Part shown: positions 1 through 9,380 of the stretch, piece by piece
How the letters are laid out: each line of letters starts with the position of its first letter
Numbering within the stretch: the first letter of the stretch is position 1
Origin: Urechidicola croceus
GTDB taxonomy: Bacteria > Bacteroidota > Bacteroidia > Flavobacteriales > Flavobacteriaceae
DNA: 64,000 bases
Reading direction: 5' to 3'
Assembly (NCBI RefSeq): GCF_001761325.1
Contig: NZ_CP017478.1
Coordinates: 3,059,501 to 3,123,500 of the forward strand
Made by a program: the position numbers and the translations under genes
The notes under the pieces: model-generated
What the model saw: the letters and a program-made list of their open reading frames with translations, nothing else
The model's database searches: none
Told to the model about the DNA's origin: nothing

Positions 1-1351
1 AGGCCATAGTTCCAGCACAAACTGTTGCCATTGAAGAAGAACCGTTAGATTCTAATACTTCAGATACTACTCTTACAGTGTAAGGGCAATCATTAGGAAC
101 CATTCCTTTTAATGCACGCTGTGCTAAATTTCCATGTCCTACTTCACGACGAGAAGTACCTCTTAACGGTCTTGCCTCACCAGTTGAGAAAGGAGGGAAG
201 TTGTAGTGTAAGTAAAATCTTTCTTCACCTTCAAATGTTGGTGAATCTAAAATATTGGCATCTCTTGAAGTTCCAAGAGTTACAGTTGCCAATGCTTGAG
301 TTTCACCACGCGTAAAGATTGATGAACCATGAGTAGAAGGTAAATAATCTACCTCACACCATATTGGTCTGATTTCATCAGTTTTTCTTCCATCTAAACG
401 TAAACCTTCATTTAAAGTAAGATCTCTAATTGCAGCTTTTTCAGCTTTACTGTAGTATTTTGAAATTAAACCACCTTTTTCTTCTAATTCTTCTTCAGAG
501 AAAGTTGCTTTAAATGCTTCTTTTATTTCTGCGAATGCATCAGTACGTTCATGTTTTGCACTACCTGCTTTCGCAATAGCGTATACTTTATCATATGCAA
601 AATCATGAGCAGCCTTTTCTATTTCTTCATCAGTAATAGCTAAGTCATATTCACGAGTTTCTTTCTTTCCAAATGCTTCAGCAAGTTTAACTTGAGCAGC
701 ACATTGAACTTTAATTGCTTCATGTGCAAACTTAATTGCTTCAGTCATTTCTTCTTCAGAACATTCATCCATTTCACCTTCAACCATCATTACTGAATCG
801 GCTGATGCACCAACCATCATATCGATATCAGCTTGTGCTAATAATTCTCTACTTGGATTGATTATAAATTCTCCATTTACACGTGCAACTCTTACCTCTG
901 AAATTGGACATTCAAATGGAAAATCACTTAATTGAATTGCAGCAGATGCTGCTAATCCTGCTAAAGCATCAGGCATAACTTCATCATCATGAGACATTAA
1001 TTGAATCATAACTTGTGTTTCTGCATGATAATCTTTTGGGAATAATGGACGTAATACACGATCCACTAAACGCATTGTTAATATTTCATCATCACTTGGT
1101 CTTGCTTCTCTTTTGAAAAAACCTCCTGGATATTTTCCGGCTGCTGCAAATTTTTCTCTGTAATCAACAGTTAATGGTAGGAAATCAACAGGACTTGCTT
1201 TGTAATTAGATACTACTGTACATAATAACATTGCTTTTCCCATTTGAACAACTACAGAACCATGTGCTTGTTTTGCTAATTTTCCTGTTTCGATAGAAAT
1301 TTCTCTTCCATCTCCAAGGTCTATGACCTCTTTAAAAACTTTTGGAATCAT
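1..1351 (-). CDS. pnp: Polyribonucleotide nucleotidyltransferase (PNPase), 3' end cut by window edge
   Basis: PNPase degrades RNA phosphorolytically from the 3' end in the cytoplasm and is a core RNA-decay enzyme. The minus-strand frame opens with ATG at 1351 ([20 protein letters not shown]) and stays open to base 1, giving about 450 of the roughly 740 residues usual for the family. The first RNase PH domain fills about residues 1-210 ([34 protein letters not shown]). An all-helical linker follows, and the second RNase PH domain starts near residue 310 ([35 protein letters not shown]). The KH and S1 domains lie outside the window. It sits directly downstream of rpsO, the common bacterial rpsO-pnp order, with an rpsO terminator between them. 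Nothing in the visible part looks broken. Confidence 0.97.
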   Translation of the reverse strand, partial: MIPKVFKEVIDLGDGREISIETGKLAKQAHGSVVVQMGKAMLLCTVVSNYKASPVDFLPLTVDYREKFAAAGKYPGGFFKREARPSDDEILTMRLVDRVLRPLFPKDYHAETQVMIQLMSHDDEVMPDALAGLAASAAIQLSDFPFECPISEVRVARVNGEFIINPSRELLAQADIDMMVGASADSVMMVEGEMDECSEEEMTEAIKFAHEAIKVQCAAQVKLAEAFGKKETREYDLAITDEEIEKAAHDFAYDKVYAIAKAGSAKHERTDAFAEIKEAFKATFSEEELEEKGGLISKYYSKAEKAAIRDLTLNEGLRLDGRKTDEIRPIWCEVDYLPSTHGSSIFTRGETQALATVTLGTSRDANILDSPTFEGEERFYLHYNFPPFSTGEARPLRGTSRREVGHGNLAQRALKGMVPNDCPYTVRVVSEVLESNGSSSMATVCAGTMA

Positions 1352-1463
1352 AAATGTTTTAAAATTTTTTTAAATTAAACTATTTGGTTTTGTGTTGTGT
1401 TGTTGTATGTTTTTTTTACCAATGAAAAGTTTAACTTTCTTTAATTTAATAGAATATAGAAAT

Positions 1464-1492
1464 AAAAAAAAGAGGCAATTAGCCTCTTTTTT
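1464..1492 (-). terminator. rpsO intrinsic terminator
   Basis: An agaggc / gcctct stem (1471-1476 with 1482-1487) and a 5-base loop are flanked by A and T tracts, 5 bases past the rpsO stop codon. Some read-through into pnp is likely because the stem is short. Confidence 0.75.
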
Positions 1493-1497
1493 ATGAA

Positions 1498-1767
1498 TTA
1501 TTTTCTTAATCCTAATTCTTTCACTATTGCACGGTATCTTAAGATGTCTTTTTTCATTAGATAATCTAATAAACTTCTTCTTTTACCTACTAATTTCACC
1601 AAAGAACGCTCAGTATTATAATCTTTACGATTGTTTTTTAAGTGTCCAGTTAAATGATTAATTCGGTGTGTGAATAATGCGATTTGTCCTTCTGCAGAAC
1701 CTGTGTTTGTTGCAGTTTCTCCGTGTTTTGCGAAAATTTCTGCTTTTACTTCTTTAGTTAAATACAT
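1498..1767 (-). CDS. rpsO: 30S ribosomal protein S15
   Basis: S15 binds 16S rRNA in the central domain early in 30S assembly. The ORF gives 89 residues, the normal length, from an ATG at 1767. The sequence is typical S15: EIFAKHGETATNTGSAEGQI, then RINHLTGHLKNNRKDYNTE and the basic LVGKRRSLLDYLMKKD. The GSAEGQIA and HLKxNRKDY segments are the rRNA-contact region of the family. It has its own promoter upstream (1822-1851) and terminator downstream, then pnp. In other bacteria rpsO is autoregulated by S15 binding its leader; no such pseudoknot could be confirmed here by eye. Confidence 0.98.
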   Translation of the reverse strand: MYLTKEVKAEIFAKHGETATNTGSAEGQIALFTHRINHLTGHLKNNRKDYNTERSLVKLVGKRRSLLDYLMKKDILRYRAIVKELGLRK

Positions 1768-1821
1768 GCTAACATTAATTTTTAATAATTTTTATGTATG
1801 TGATTACTTCGAATCAAGCTG

Positions 1822-1851
1822 CAAAGATAAAATTATTATTCTGAATGGCAA
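1822..1851 (-). promoter_or_regulatory. Bacteroidota-type promoter for rpsO
   Basis: Read on the minus strand, a TTG at 1851-1849 is followed after 19 bases by TATCTTTG at 1829-1822, matching the Bacteroidota consensus TTG-N19-TAnnTTTG. The rpsO start lies about 55 bases downstream. Confidence 0.7.
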
Positions 1852-1931
1852 TGAATAAGGAGTAAATATTTAATTAAGTTATTTTTTTAAATAACTTGGT
1901 AATTGGCTAGTTAAATGCAAGTTATAGCCTT

Positions 1932-2423
1932 TTATTTTATAAATTCAAATATTTTATTTGGCTTAGTTTCGCCTTCAAATGCTTTAATTAATTTTCCATT
2001 TTTTGAGTAAATTAAGATACTTGGAAACGTATCTACTCCAAATTTATATGAAAAAGTAAGTCTAGTATCTTGTAAAAATGTTAAATTTTCTTGATTGAAA
2101 TTATAAGAATCTCTAAATTTTTTTATTGCATCGATTTCTTCAAATGATATAAATACAAGTTCTAAATCTTTAAATGATTCAATTTCTTTTGACAGCCAAT
2201 CTCCCTGCTTTTGACAATGTTCACATTCTGAATTAAAATAAAGAATAAGCTTTGTTCTTTTTTTATCAAAACTATCTTTAGTGAAATTTTGATTATCCAA
2301 AGTGGTGAACGTAAAATACGGAATTGTTTTAGCAACAGTTGTACTTACTTTTTTTGTAGAATTACAACCATTAATAAAAAAAAAGGTAGTAATAAATGTG
2401 ATAAATAAACTTACCTTTTTCAT
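1932..2423 (-). CDS. Thioredoxin-like (TlpA/AhpC-type) lipoprotein
   Basis: This is a predicted periplasm-facing thiol-disulfide protein of 163 residues. The N-terminus is a lipoprotein signal ending in the lipobox FINGC (Cys20). A thioredoxin fold follows: YFTFTTLDNQNFTKDSF, the strand LILYFNSECEHCQKQ with a redox-type CxxC (Cys-Glu-His-Cys), and the late cis-Pro strand FGVDTFPSILIY. The CEHC pair supports a reductase or disulfide-exchange role; the partner is unknown. It starts 9 bases after accD and is probably co-transcribed with it, although no functional link to fatty-acid synthesis is evident. A perfect but AT-only palindrome just beyond the stop (1877-1896) is too weak to call a terminator. 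Confidence 0.8.
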   Translation of the reverse strand: MKKVSLFITFITTFFFINGCNSTKKVSTTVAKTIPYFTFTTLDNQNFTKDSFDKKRTKLILYFNSECEHCQKQGDWLSKEIESFKDLELVFISFEEIDAIKKFRDSYNFNQENLTFLQDTRLTFSYKFGVDTFPSILIYSKNGKLIKAFEGETKPNKIFEFIK

Positions 2424-2432
2424 AATGAAATT

Positions 2433-3293
2433 TTAAACTCTTACTGGCTGATTTAAAATCAAGTCAAGATATAAATTAACTTGTTTTTTTAGGTTTTTAC
2501 GCTCAACAATTTTATCTAAAAATCCATGTTCAAGAACAAATTCTGCTTTTTGAAATCCGTCTGGTAATTCCTTTCCTGTTGTGTCTTTTACAACACGTGG
2601 TCCTGCAAAAGCAATTAATGCTCCAGGTTCAGAAATATTAATATCTCCTAACATTGCGAATGAAGCAGTAGTTCCTCCTGTTGTTGGATCAGTACATAAA
2701 GAAATGTAAGGGATTCCTGCATCGGCAAGTTGAGCCAATTTGGCTGATGTTTTTGCTAATTGCATTAAAGATAATGCTGCTTCCATCATACGTGCACCTC
2801 CAGATTTTGAAATAATCATTAATGGAATGTTGTTTTTTAATGAATAGTCTGCTGCTCTGGCTATTTTTTCACCAACAACACTTCCCATAGAACCTCCAAT
2901 AAAAGAGAAATCCATACAAGCTATAACAATATCATTTCCAAATGATTTTCCAACAGCAGTTCGAACAGCATCATTTAATTTTGTTTTTTCTTTTGCTGCT
3001 TTTAAACGGTCAGTATATTTCTTACTATCTTCAAATTTTAATGGGTCTTTTGAAGTAAGTTTTGGGTTTAATTCTAGAAATTTATTATCGTCAAATAGTA
3101 TTTCAAAATACTCGTTACTTCCAACTCTCATGTGATAACCATCTTCTGGACTCACATAATAATTCTCCTTAAGTTCATCAGCATCAACAACTTTTCCGCT
3201 TGGAGTTTTGTGCCATAACCCTTTTGGTACGTCTTTTTTTTCTTCTGTAGGAGTTTGAATTCCTTTGTCTTTTCTTTTAAACCAAGATGACAT
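2433..3293 (-). CDS. accD: Acetyl-CoA carboxylase carboxyltransferase subunit beta, without zinc ribbon
   Basis: AccD pairs with AccA to transfer the carboxyl group from biotin to acetyl-CoA, the committed step of fatty-acid synthesis. The 286-residue product has the crotonase-like carboxyltransferase core: [37 protein letters not shown] and [16 protein letters not shown]. Family members such as the E. coli protein begin with a four-cysteine zinc ribbon. Here the matching segment reads [15 protein letters not shown] and then [14 protein letters not shown], so the two CxxC pairs are replaced by TPSG and SPED and no cysteine occurs before residue 120. The fold of that segment may be kept without metal. 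The start is the ATG at 3293. The thioredoxin-like gene follows 9 bases on. Confidence 0.96.
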   Translation of the reverse strand: MSSWFKRKDKGIQTPTEEKKDVPKGLWHKTPSGKVVDADELKENYYVSPEDGYHMRVGSNEYFEILFDDNKFLELNPKLTSKDPLKFEDSKKYTDRLKAAKEKTKLNDAVRTAVGKSFGNDIVIACMDFSFIGGSMGSVVGEKIARAADYSLKNNIPLMIISKSGGARMMEAALSLMQLAKTSAKLAQLADAGIPYISLCTDPTTGGTTASFAMLGDINISEPGALIAFAGPRVVKDTTGKELPDGFQKAEFVLEHGFLDKIVERKNLKKQVNLYLDLILNQPVRV

Positions 3294-3340
3294 ATTTAAG
3301 TAGGTTTTAAGTTTTAAATAAGGGGGGCAATTTACTAAAA

Positions 3341-3383
3341 AAATAGAGAGAAACTACAATTTGAATATAGTTTCTCTCTATTA
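3341..3383 (-). terminator. fbaA intrinsic terminator
   Basis: A perfect 14-base-pair stem (3343-3356 with 3368-3381; atagagagaaacta and its complement) is followed on the minus strand by a run of T. It separates fbaA from accD. Confidence 0.8.
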
Positions 3384-3406
3384 AATAGAATTATATGTAT
3401 TGTTAA

Positions 3407-4474
3407 TTAAAGCGTATCAATATTATTTAAATCTTCGAAAGCTTGTTTTAAACGCGCTTTAAATGATAATTCACCTTGACGTAACCAATTACGAGGATCG
3501 TAATATTTCTTGTTCGGTAAATCAGCACCTTCAGGGTTTCCGATTTGAGATTTAAGATATTCAGCATTTTTACCAAAGAAATCTCTGATTCCAGTTGCAA
3601 AACCATATTGTAAATCTGTATCAATATTCATTTTTATTACTCCATATTCAATACCTTCTCTAATTTCTTCAACTGTAGAACCTGATCCACCATGAAATAC
3701 AAAGTCAATAGTATTATGAGGTACATTGTATTTTTCTGAAATAAATGTTTGAGAATTTAATAAAATTTTTGGGGTTAATTTTACATTTCCTGGTTTATAA
3801 ACTCCGTGTACATTTCCAAATGCTGCTGCAATTGTAAAACGTGGACTTACTTTCATTAATTCTTCATATGCATAAGCAACTTCTTCAGGTTGTGTGTACA
3901 ATTTTGAAGCGTCTACGTCAGAATTATCAACACCATCTTCTTCTCCACCAGTAATCCCTAATTCAATTTCTAAAGTCATTCCCATTTTACTCATACGAGC
4001 TAAATAGGTTTTACAAATCTCAATATTTTCTTCGATTGGTTCTTCAGATAAATCAATCATATGAGAACTATACAATGGCTTTCCTGTTTCGGCAAAGTGT
4101 TGTTCACTTGCGTCTAAAAGTCCGTCAATCCAAGGTAATAATTTCTTAGCACAGTGATCAGTATGTAAAATTACTGGCACACCATATGCTTCAGCCATAA
4201 TGTGTATATGTTTTGCTCCTGCTATACCACCAGCAATTGCTGCCTTTTGACCATCATTTGATAAACCTTTTCCAGCATTAAATTGTGCTCCTCCATTTGA
4301 AAACTGTATAATTACAGGTGCATTTAATTCTTTAGCTGTTTCTAAAACTGCATTAATAGTGTTTGAACCTATAACGTTTACTGCTGGTAAAGCAAATTTT
4401 TTCGCTTTTGCTAGTTTGAAAATTTCTTGAACGTCATCTCCTGTAGCAACTCCAGGTTTAATATTGTAACTCAT
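3407..4474 (-). CDS. fbaA: Class II fructose-bisphosphate aldolase
   Basis: This cytoplasmic glycolytic and gluconeogenic enzyme cleaves fructose 1,6-bisphosphate using zinc. The 355-residue length fits the FbaA (class IIA) subgroup. Visible motifs include VILHTDHCAKK near residues 101-111, giving the zinc-binding His and catalytic Asp, then LEIELGITGGEEDGVDN, AFGNVHGVYKPGNV and FVFHGGSGST, which carry the other zinc ligands and the phosphate-binding glycines. The start is the ATG at 4474. A strong terminator follows. On the minus strand a TAnnTTTG-like box (4514-4507, TACTTTTG) lies upstream but has no obvious TTG partner, so I did not call a promoter. Confidence 0.97.
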   Translation of the reverse strand: MSYNIKPGVATGDDVQEIFKLAKAKKFALPAVNVIGSNTINAVLETAKELNAPVIIQFSNGGAQFNAGKGLSNDGQKAAIAGGIAGAKHIHIMAEAYGVPVILHTDHCAKKLLPWIDGLLDASEQHFAETGKPLYSSHMIDLSEEPIEENIEICKTYLARMSKMGMTLEIELGITGGEEDGVDNSDVDASKLYTQPEEVAYAYEELMKVSPRFTIAAAFGNVHGVYKPGNVKLTPKILLNSQTFISEKYNVPHNTIDFVFHGGSGSTVEEIREGIEYGVIKMNIDTDLQYGFATGIRDFFGKNAEYLKSQIGNPEGADLPNKKYYDPRNWLRQGELSFKARLKQAFEDLNNIDTL

Positions 4475-4643
4475 ATTGATTAATTTAGTTGTAATTAAAT
4501 TTGATGCAAAAGTAATAAAATCTAACAGATATTACTTTGTTTCGGGTAATGATAAAGTTTAAAATTGAAAAATAACGGATTTGAAAATAAATAACTTAAT
4601 AATACAGTAAATTAATATTTTTTATTTGTTTAAAATGATAATT

Positions 4644-7184
4644 TTAAAAAGGATAGTTGATACCTATATTCCAAACTGCATGTCCAAAGTTGAAATTATT
4701 AAACCATTTATTTTCATTGCTTAAATAGGGTTCGTAGGTTTTAAACCCTAAATCCAATCTAAGTACTAGAAAATTGAAATCATATCGAACTCCAAAACCA
4801 CTACCAACAGCTATGTCTTTGATAGACTTAAAACCATGAAATTTACCTTCGGACTCTGTTAGGTCGGTATTTGTAATATCCCAAATATTTCCTGCATCAA
4901 TAAATAAAGCACCTTTGACACTATTTATTATTTTAAATCGATATTCTAAACTAGTTAATAATTTTAAACTCCCAACATTGTACTCAAGGCCATTTTGAAT
5001 TGATCCAGGACCTAAATCGTATATTTTCCATGCTCTTAAATCATTTGCTCCTCCAATAAAATAACTTCGGCTAAAGGGTATATCATCTGAATTTCCGTAT
5101 GGAATTGCTATTCCAATCAAACTTCTAAATGCCAGTGCATTGTCACTAGAGTTGCCCCAAAATCGTTTAAATTCAAAATCGGTTTTAAAATATTGAGCAA
5201 CTGGTGTTCCTCTAATTTCTCTTTTACCACTATTTTCGGATTTCTTTGCTAAAAAAGAAGTTATTCCACCTGAATTAGCTATTCTTGCTCTGAAAAATGT
5301 AAAGTCATTATCTTTATAATTTAGACTGTTATTATAGGTGAATTCATATGAAAATACGGGTACTAGAGCATCTTCTGTAATGATGTTTTTTCTTTTTTGA
5401 ATATTTTGAACGGAATTGTATTCTACAGGATTGGAGGTTTGAATTCCGTTAGTTGAATTTGTAATAAAGTCAATAAAATTGTCTGGAATTAAATTTCCAT
5501 CTATATCATAGTTATTTGAAGGTATTGTAGTTGTTTCAGCAATTACTTCAGAGATAGCAGTTAAATCATTGAATTCAGAACTATAAATGTCAAAATAGGA
5601 TTCTTTATTTAAGTTACTGATGTATTGAGCATTGATTAGTTCAACTTTATGTTTGTTGGTTCGAGATGATTGCCAATTGTAATCAATGATTCCAGTAAAT
5701 TTACGTTTGTCTAAACCAATATTCTTTTGGTAACTAGTACCAAGTGTAAATTGAGTTTTTGGTGACATGCTTTTGAGAATGAATTTATCAGTATTTAATG
5801 GGAATAAAATCCTTGGAATTTCAAGAGAGATATCACCACCAAATTCCCAAGCATTGAAGAAACTATCATCTTTTAATGCTGCATCTCTTGAGGTGTTAAA
5901 AAATGACCCTTGAACTGATAAGCGAAGTATTTCTGATCCTTTAAATGTGTTTCTATTAAGAATTGATATTTTACCAGACACCCCTAATTGCTTAACATTT
6001 GAGTGTGTTAATTCGGCATTGGTTGCAAATGAATACTTTTTATAAGGAGTTAAGTAAATTTTTGCAACCAAACTATCATTTGCAATTTCTTGATATTGAA
6101 TATCTACCAATCTGAAATTTTGAAGCCCTCTTAAATGTTTTCGAGTTAGATCACGATTGCTGTCTTTATAAAGACTTTTAGGTTCAATAAAAACAGAATT
6201 TAATAATAGTTTTGGATTGTATTTTAATGAGTCATGTGCGTAAAAAGTGTATCCGTTACGATTTAGAACTGTATTGTATTTTTCATCTTTTCTATTAAAT
6301 GAATAATCAGTATAAATTTCAATTTTTGAAACATTTTTTATTGCATATGGAATTCGAAAAATGCTATCATTTGCCTCAATAATTCTATCGTCAATATTTA
6401 ATAGGATATTCGATTTGAATGAATTGGCTGTTGAGTCAGCATCAAAACCAATTGAATTTCTTGAGAAGTGATAAATACCTGAATTTCGATACAATTTTGT
6501 AATTCGGTCGGCTTCTTCTTCAAAATAGCTATATTTAAATATTTTTCCTTTCTGTATTAATGATTTATTTTTGTGTGTCTCAAAAATTGAATCAAGAATA
6601 GGTGTTTTTATATTTGTTGAAATAGTATCTAAATGAAAGATTTTACCAGTTGAAATTGTATATTCAACAGTTGCTCTTTTATTATTTTTCCGATTTTCTT
6701 TAAATTTAATCTTTGTTCTAAAATAACCTTCGTTAATGAAATGTTGTTGTAGGTTTTGTGCAGTTAATTTGGTTTTTGTTGAATCTAAAATTACTGGTGC
6801 CTCTCCATTTTTAAAGAACCATTGGTTGATATTATATTTTGCGTTTCTAAAACCTCTTGCTTGTTTTTCTGAAAATGTTTTAGTTAGAAATTTTTCTTTT
6901 CCAGGGAATGAATCTTTCCATTTTTCATAATCAGTTAAAAAATCTTTATTGCCCCAATTGTAAAAATGTAATGCAATTGGCATTCCAGCAACCAACCTAT
7001 TGGGACGCTGAATTAGGTAGTCACTTACCTCATTGTCAACATTTTTTTTGTTATTTACTGTAATAGTGTTTTTTATAAGTAAATGTTCGTTATCAGCAAC
7101 ATATTTTACAGCATTACAAGAAGAAAAAGAGAGTAAGAGAAACCCGAAAAATGCGAATAATATTATATAATTGCTTTTCAACAA
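4644..7184 (-). CDS. tamL: TamL-type outer-membrane assembly protein (lipoprotein TamA/BamA homologue)
   Basis: This is a predicted Omp85-family outer-membrane protein of 846 residues. The N-terminus is a lipoprotein signal with the lipobox FSSC (Cys at about residue 23), which separates it from BamA and TamA and matches the Bacteroidota lipoprotein form known as TamL. POTRA-like domains fill about residues 30-390 (NINQWFFKNGEAPVI, NEGYFRTKIKF, GLQNFRLVDIQYQ). A 16-strand-type barrel follows from about 400 to the end, with FSRSYFIGGANDLRAWKI, the conserved loop-6 region of the family, and aromatic terminal strands ending in GINYPF. TamL is thought to work with the inner-membrane-anchored TamB, which is not in this window. 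It is transcribed divergently from the RNA methyltransferase, with overlapping promoters in the 36-base gap and the start of its neighbour. Confidence 0.85.
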   Translation of the reverse strand: MLKSNYIILFAFFGFLLLSFSSCNAVKYVADNEHLLIKNTITVNNKKNVDNEVSDYLIQRPNRLVAGMPIALHFYNWGNKDFLTDYEKWKDSFPGKEKFLTKTFSEKQARGFRNAKYNINQWFFKNGEAPVILDSTKTKLTAQNLQQHFINEGYFRTKIKFKENRKNNKRATVEYTISTGKIFHLDTISTNIKTPILDSIFETHKNKSLIQKGKIFKYSYFEEEADRITKLYRNSGIYHFSRNSIGFDADSTANSFKSNILLNIDDRIIEANDSIFRIPYAIKNVSKIEIYTDYSFNRKDEKYNTVLNRNGYTFYAHDSLKYNPKLLLNSVFIEPKSLYKDSNRDLTRKHLRGLQNFRLVDIQYQEIANDSLVAKIYLTPYKKYSFATNAELTHSNVKQLGVSGKISILNRNTFKGSEILRLSVQGSFFNTSRDAALKDDSFFNAWEFGGDISLEIPRILFPLNTDKFILKSMSPKTQFTLGTSYQKNIGLDKRKFTGIIDYNWQSSRTNKHKVELINAQYISNLNKESYFDIYSSEFNDLTAISEVIAETTTIPSNNYDIDGNLIPDNFIDFITNSTNGIQTSNPVEYNSVQNIQKRKNIITEDALVPVFSYEFTYNNSLNYKDNDFTFFRARIANSGGITSFLAKKSENSGKREIRGTPVAQYFKTDFEFKRFWGNSSDNALAFRSLIGIAIPYGNSDDIPFSRSYFIGGANDLRAWKIYDLGPGSIQNGLEYNVGSLKLLTSLEYRFKIINSVKGALFIDAGNIWDITNTDLTESEGKFHGFKSIKDIAVGSGFGVRYDFNFLVLRLDLGFKTYEPYLSNENKWFNNFNFGHAVWNIGINYPF

Positions 7185-7201
7185 ATAAGAGTTTAAATTT
7201 G
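7171..7201 (+). promoter_or_regulatory. Promoter for the RNA methyltransferase
   Basis: TTG at 7171-7173, a 20-base spacer and TAAATTTG at 7194-7201 match the Bacteroidota consensus. The start codon is at 7221, giving a very short leader. Confidence 0.6.
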
Positions 7202-7203
7202 CT

Positions 7204-7232
7204 CAAAAATAACACTTTTAATGTTATCCAAA
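7204..7232 (-). promoter_or_regulatory. Promoter for tamL, back to back with the plus-strand promoter
   Basis: On the minus strand TTTG at 7232-7229 precedes TATTTTTG at 7211-7204 with a 17-base spacer, slightly short. The two divergent -7 boxes are separated by only two bases, so the two promoters may compete. Confidence 0.45.
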
Positions 7233-7946
7233 AGTCAGATAAAATTAATAACGAGTCTACGACAAAAAAAGTACCGAATTCAACACAATTTATTTATTGC
7301 TGAAGGGATTAAGGTTGTTAATGAATTATTGAATTCTAATATTAAATTAGAAACATTGTATTGTACGACTGATTTTTTAAATGATGTTTTGCCTAATATG
7401 GTTGAAATAGTTACCGAAAATGAGTTAAAAAAAATCAGTGGGTTAAAAAACCCAAATCAAGTGCTGGGCTTGTTTAAAATTCCAACGGAAAATGAAATTA
7501 ATTATTCAGAATTCACTTTAGCATTAGATGATATTAATGATCCGGGTAATTTAGGTACAATTATTCGTTTGTGTGATTGGTTTGGAATACATCAAATAGT
7601 ATGTTCAAGAAATACTGTTGATTGCTTTAATTCTAAAGTTGTGCAGTCTACAATGGGTTCTTTGTCACGTATTTCAATTAATTATACTGATTTAAAATCT
7701 TTTCTAGCCAATTCTGATTTGCCCATTTATGCTGCAATTATGGATGGTGATAATGTATATAAAACCAAATTAGAAAAGAATGCGATTTTGGTAATGGGAA
7801 ATGAAGCCAATGGAATAAGCCAAGAAATATTAGATTTAATAACTAATTCAATTGCAATTCCTAGATTTGGTGATATGCAGCAAACAGAGAGTTTGAATGT
7901 CGCAACTGCTACAGCAATTTTATTAAGTGAATTCAACAGGAATTAA
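7221..7946 (+). CDS. TrmH/SpoU-family RNA 2'-O-methyltransferase
   Basis: This is a predicted SAM-dependent methyltransferase of tRNA or 23S rRNA with the trefoil-knot SPOUT fold, 241 residues. Residues 1-95 form the substrate-binding domain (KKYRIQHNLFIAEGIKVVNE). The catalytic domain shows all three SpoU motifs: LDDINDPGNLGTIIRLCDWF (motif 1), VMGNEANGIS (motif 2) and IPRFGDMQQTESLNVATATA (motif 3). The target nucleotide cannot be told from sequence; similar proteins are usually annotated as TrmH-like or RlmB-like. It ends directly against the convergent porT gene with no space between the stop codons, so transcripts from the two strands probably overlap. It is divergent from tamL. Confidence 0.9.
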   Translation: MLSKSQIKLITSLRQKKYRIQHNLFIAEGIKVVNELLNSNIKLETLYCTTDFLNDVLPNMVEIVTENELKKISGLKNPNQVLGLFKIPTENEINYSEFTLALDDINDPGNLGTIIRLCDWFGIHQIVCSRNTVDCFNSKVVQSTMGSLSRISINYTDLKSFLANSDLPIYAAIMDGDNVYKTKLEKNAILVMGNEANGISQEILDLITNSIAIPRFGDMQQTESLNVATATAILLSEFNRN

Positions 7947-8642
7947 TTAATGAAATGCTAGATTGATAAACACTCCTCTAGTTCCAAAATAGTCAATTGG
8001 ACCAGTCCAAGGGCTATCAGCAGTATTGTCAGGTACTAATTCATTGTTAATAGCAAAAGTCCCTCTAATAGAAGGTGATAGAATAAAGTAGGGTAGATAA
8101 AGGTCAACTCCAAATCCGACTTCATACCCAAAGTTATGTGATTTCATTCTAAACTCTCCACTAAAATTATCATCTGGGTTTTTTTCATTACTTGAAAAGT
8201 TATAATCATAAGAAACCCCAGCAACAATATATGGACGCATATTTCCGAGCCTGTTTGTGCTTAATTTTAATAAAAGAGGAACGTGCATATAAGTTCCTCC
8301 AACTTTTCTAATACTATCTCTCTCTCCTCCTGGAATATTTGTAAAAGCAAGAGTTTTAGTATTACTTGAAAGTCCTGGTTCAATTCTTAAAGTAACATTG
8401 TTGTGTAATTTCCAGCCACCAATTAATCCTACATTAAATCCTAATGTTGGTTCAGTTTCGATATACGTATCGGAATTTAAATAACTTATTTTAAAGTCTT
8501 TTTTATTAAAACCAAGATAATATCCCCAATGAATGGTTTTTTTATCTTCTTCAGTTTGGTATTCAATTACTTCTCTTTGTGCATTCGTTTTTAAAATGCT
8601 CAAAAAAGAACAACATATAATAAGAAATGATATTTTTTTCAT
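7947..8642 (-). CDS. porT: PorT/SprT-like outer-membrane beta-barrel protein of the type IX secretion system
   Basis: This is a 231-residue exported protein with a signal peptide (cleavage likely after KTNA) and an eight-strand-type barrel. Alternating segments such as IHWGYYLGFNKKDFKISYLN, GFNVGLIGGWKLHNNVTLRI and the C-terminal aromatic GVFINLAFH support this. PorT (SprT in gliding flavobacteria) is needed for T9SS secretion; its exact role is not settled. The call rests on the KKTIHWGYYLGFN-type start, the RIEPGL strand and the neighbourhood: flavobacterial porT commonly lies next to ubiE, as here, 2 bases downstream. The remaining doubt is that many outer-membrane barrels (PF13568-like) look similar. 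The gene ends against the convergent methyltransferase gene. Confidence 0.78.
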   Translation of the reverse strand: MKKISFLIICCSFLSILKTNAQREVIEYQTEEDKKTIHWGYYLGFNKKDFKISYLNSDTYIETEPTLGFNVGLIGGWKLHNNVTLRIEPGLSSNTKTLAFTNIPGGERDSIRKVGGTYMHVPLLLKLSTNRLGNMRPYIVAGVSYDYNFSSNEKNPDDNFSGEFRMKSHNFGYEVGFGVDLYLPYFILSPSIRGTFAINNELVPDNTADSPWTGPIDYFGTRGVFINLAFH

Positions 8643-8644
8643 AT

Positions 8645-9376
8645 TTATTTAGTAGCAGTATAAATTGTTGCTACCCCAAATGTTTGAGGTTTATTTGCTA
8701 CCTTTATAAACCCAATTTTTCTCAAAATATTGTTAAGGTTTTCTCCATGAGGAAATTTTGCTGCCGATTCAGATAAATAAGAGTAGGCTGAACCTTCTTT
8801 TGAAAATAATTTCCCCATTATTGGAAGTATTATTGAGCAATGAAACCTATAAAATTGCTTAAATGGAAATTTTGAAGGTACAGAAGTTTCAAGAATTACA
8901 AATGTTCCATTAGGTTTTAATACCCTAAGTATTTCGGTCAATCCTTTTTCAAGAGTTTCGAAGTTTCTTACTCCAAAAGCCACAGTAATAGCATCAAAAC
9001 TATTATCTTCAAATGGAATATTTTCAGAATCACCAAGAACCATATCAATTTTATTTGAAAGGTTTTCTTTTTCGATTTTGGTTTTACCTACATTCAACAT
9101 TCCTTCTGAAATGTCTAATCCAATAATTTTTTTTGCAGTTGTGTTTTTAGCAATATTAATAGCAAGATCTCCTGTTCCTGTAGCAATATCAAGTACTTTT
9201 TTAGGGTTACTTTTTGCAACTAAGTTCACAACTTTTTTACGCCACTTCACATCAATTCCAAAAGAAATCATTCTGTTTAAGCCATCATAATTGCCTGAAA
9301 TATTATTGAACATTTGAGCAACTTGCTCTTTTTTTTCTAAGTCAGAATTTTTGTAGGGTGTTATTTTTTCAGACAT
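8645..9376 (-). CDS. ubiE: Demethylmenaquinone methyltransferase (UbiE/MenG)
   Basis: The enzyme C-methylates demethylmenaquinone to menaquinone, the respiratory quinone of this phylum, using SAM. The 243-residue protein shows the UbiE signature: [20 protein letters not shown] near residue 23, the SAM-binding motif [14 protein letters not shown], then [48 protein letters not shown] and the late [16 protein letters not shown]. The start is the ATG at 9376. It sits between the Fe-S scaffold gene (4 bases upstream) and porT (2 bases downstream), so the three are probably one transcript. Confidence 0.96.
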   Translation of the reverse strand: MSEKITPYKNSDLEKKEQVAQMFNNISGNYDGLNRMISFGIDVKWRKKVVNLVAKSNPKKVLDIATGTGDLAINIAKNTTAKKIIGLDISEGMLNVGKTKIEKENLSNKIDMVLGDSENIPFEDNSFDAITVAFGVRNFETLEKGLTEILRVLKPNGTFVILETSVPSKFPFKQFYRFHCSIILPIMGKLFSKEGSAYSYLSESAAKFPHGENLNNILRKIGFIKVANKPQTFGVATIYTATK

Positions 9377-9380
9377 CTAT

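Noticed and set aside
112-315. Plus-strand ORF of 67 codons at the left edge
   Set aside because: It lies opposite the PNPase frame, whose translation is unmistakable, and its own product has no recognisable features.
1877-1896. AT-only palindrome aagttattttttt-type after the thioredoxin-like gene
   Set aside because: It lacks GC pairs and such palindromes are frequent by chance in DNA of this composition; not called as a terminator.
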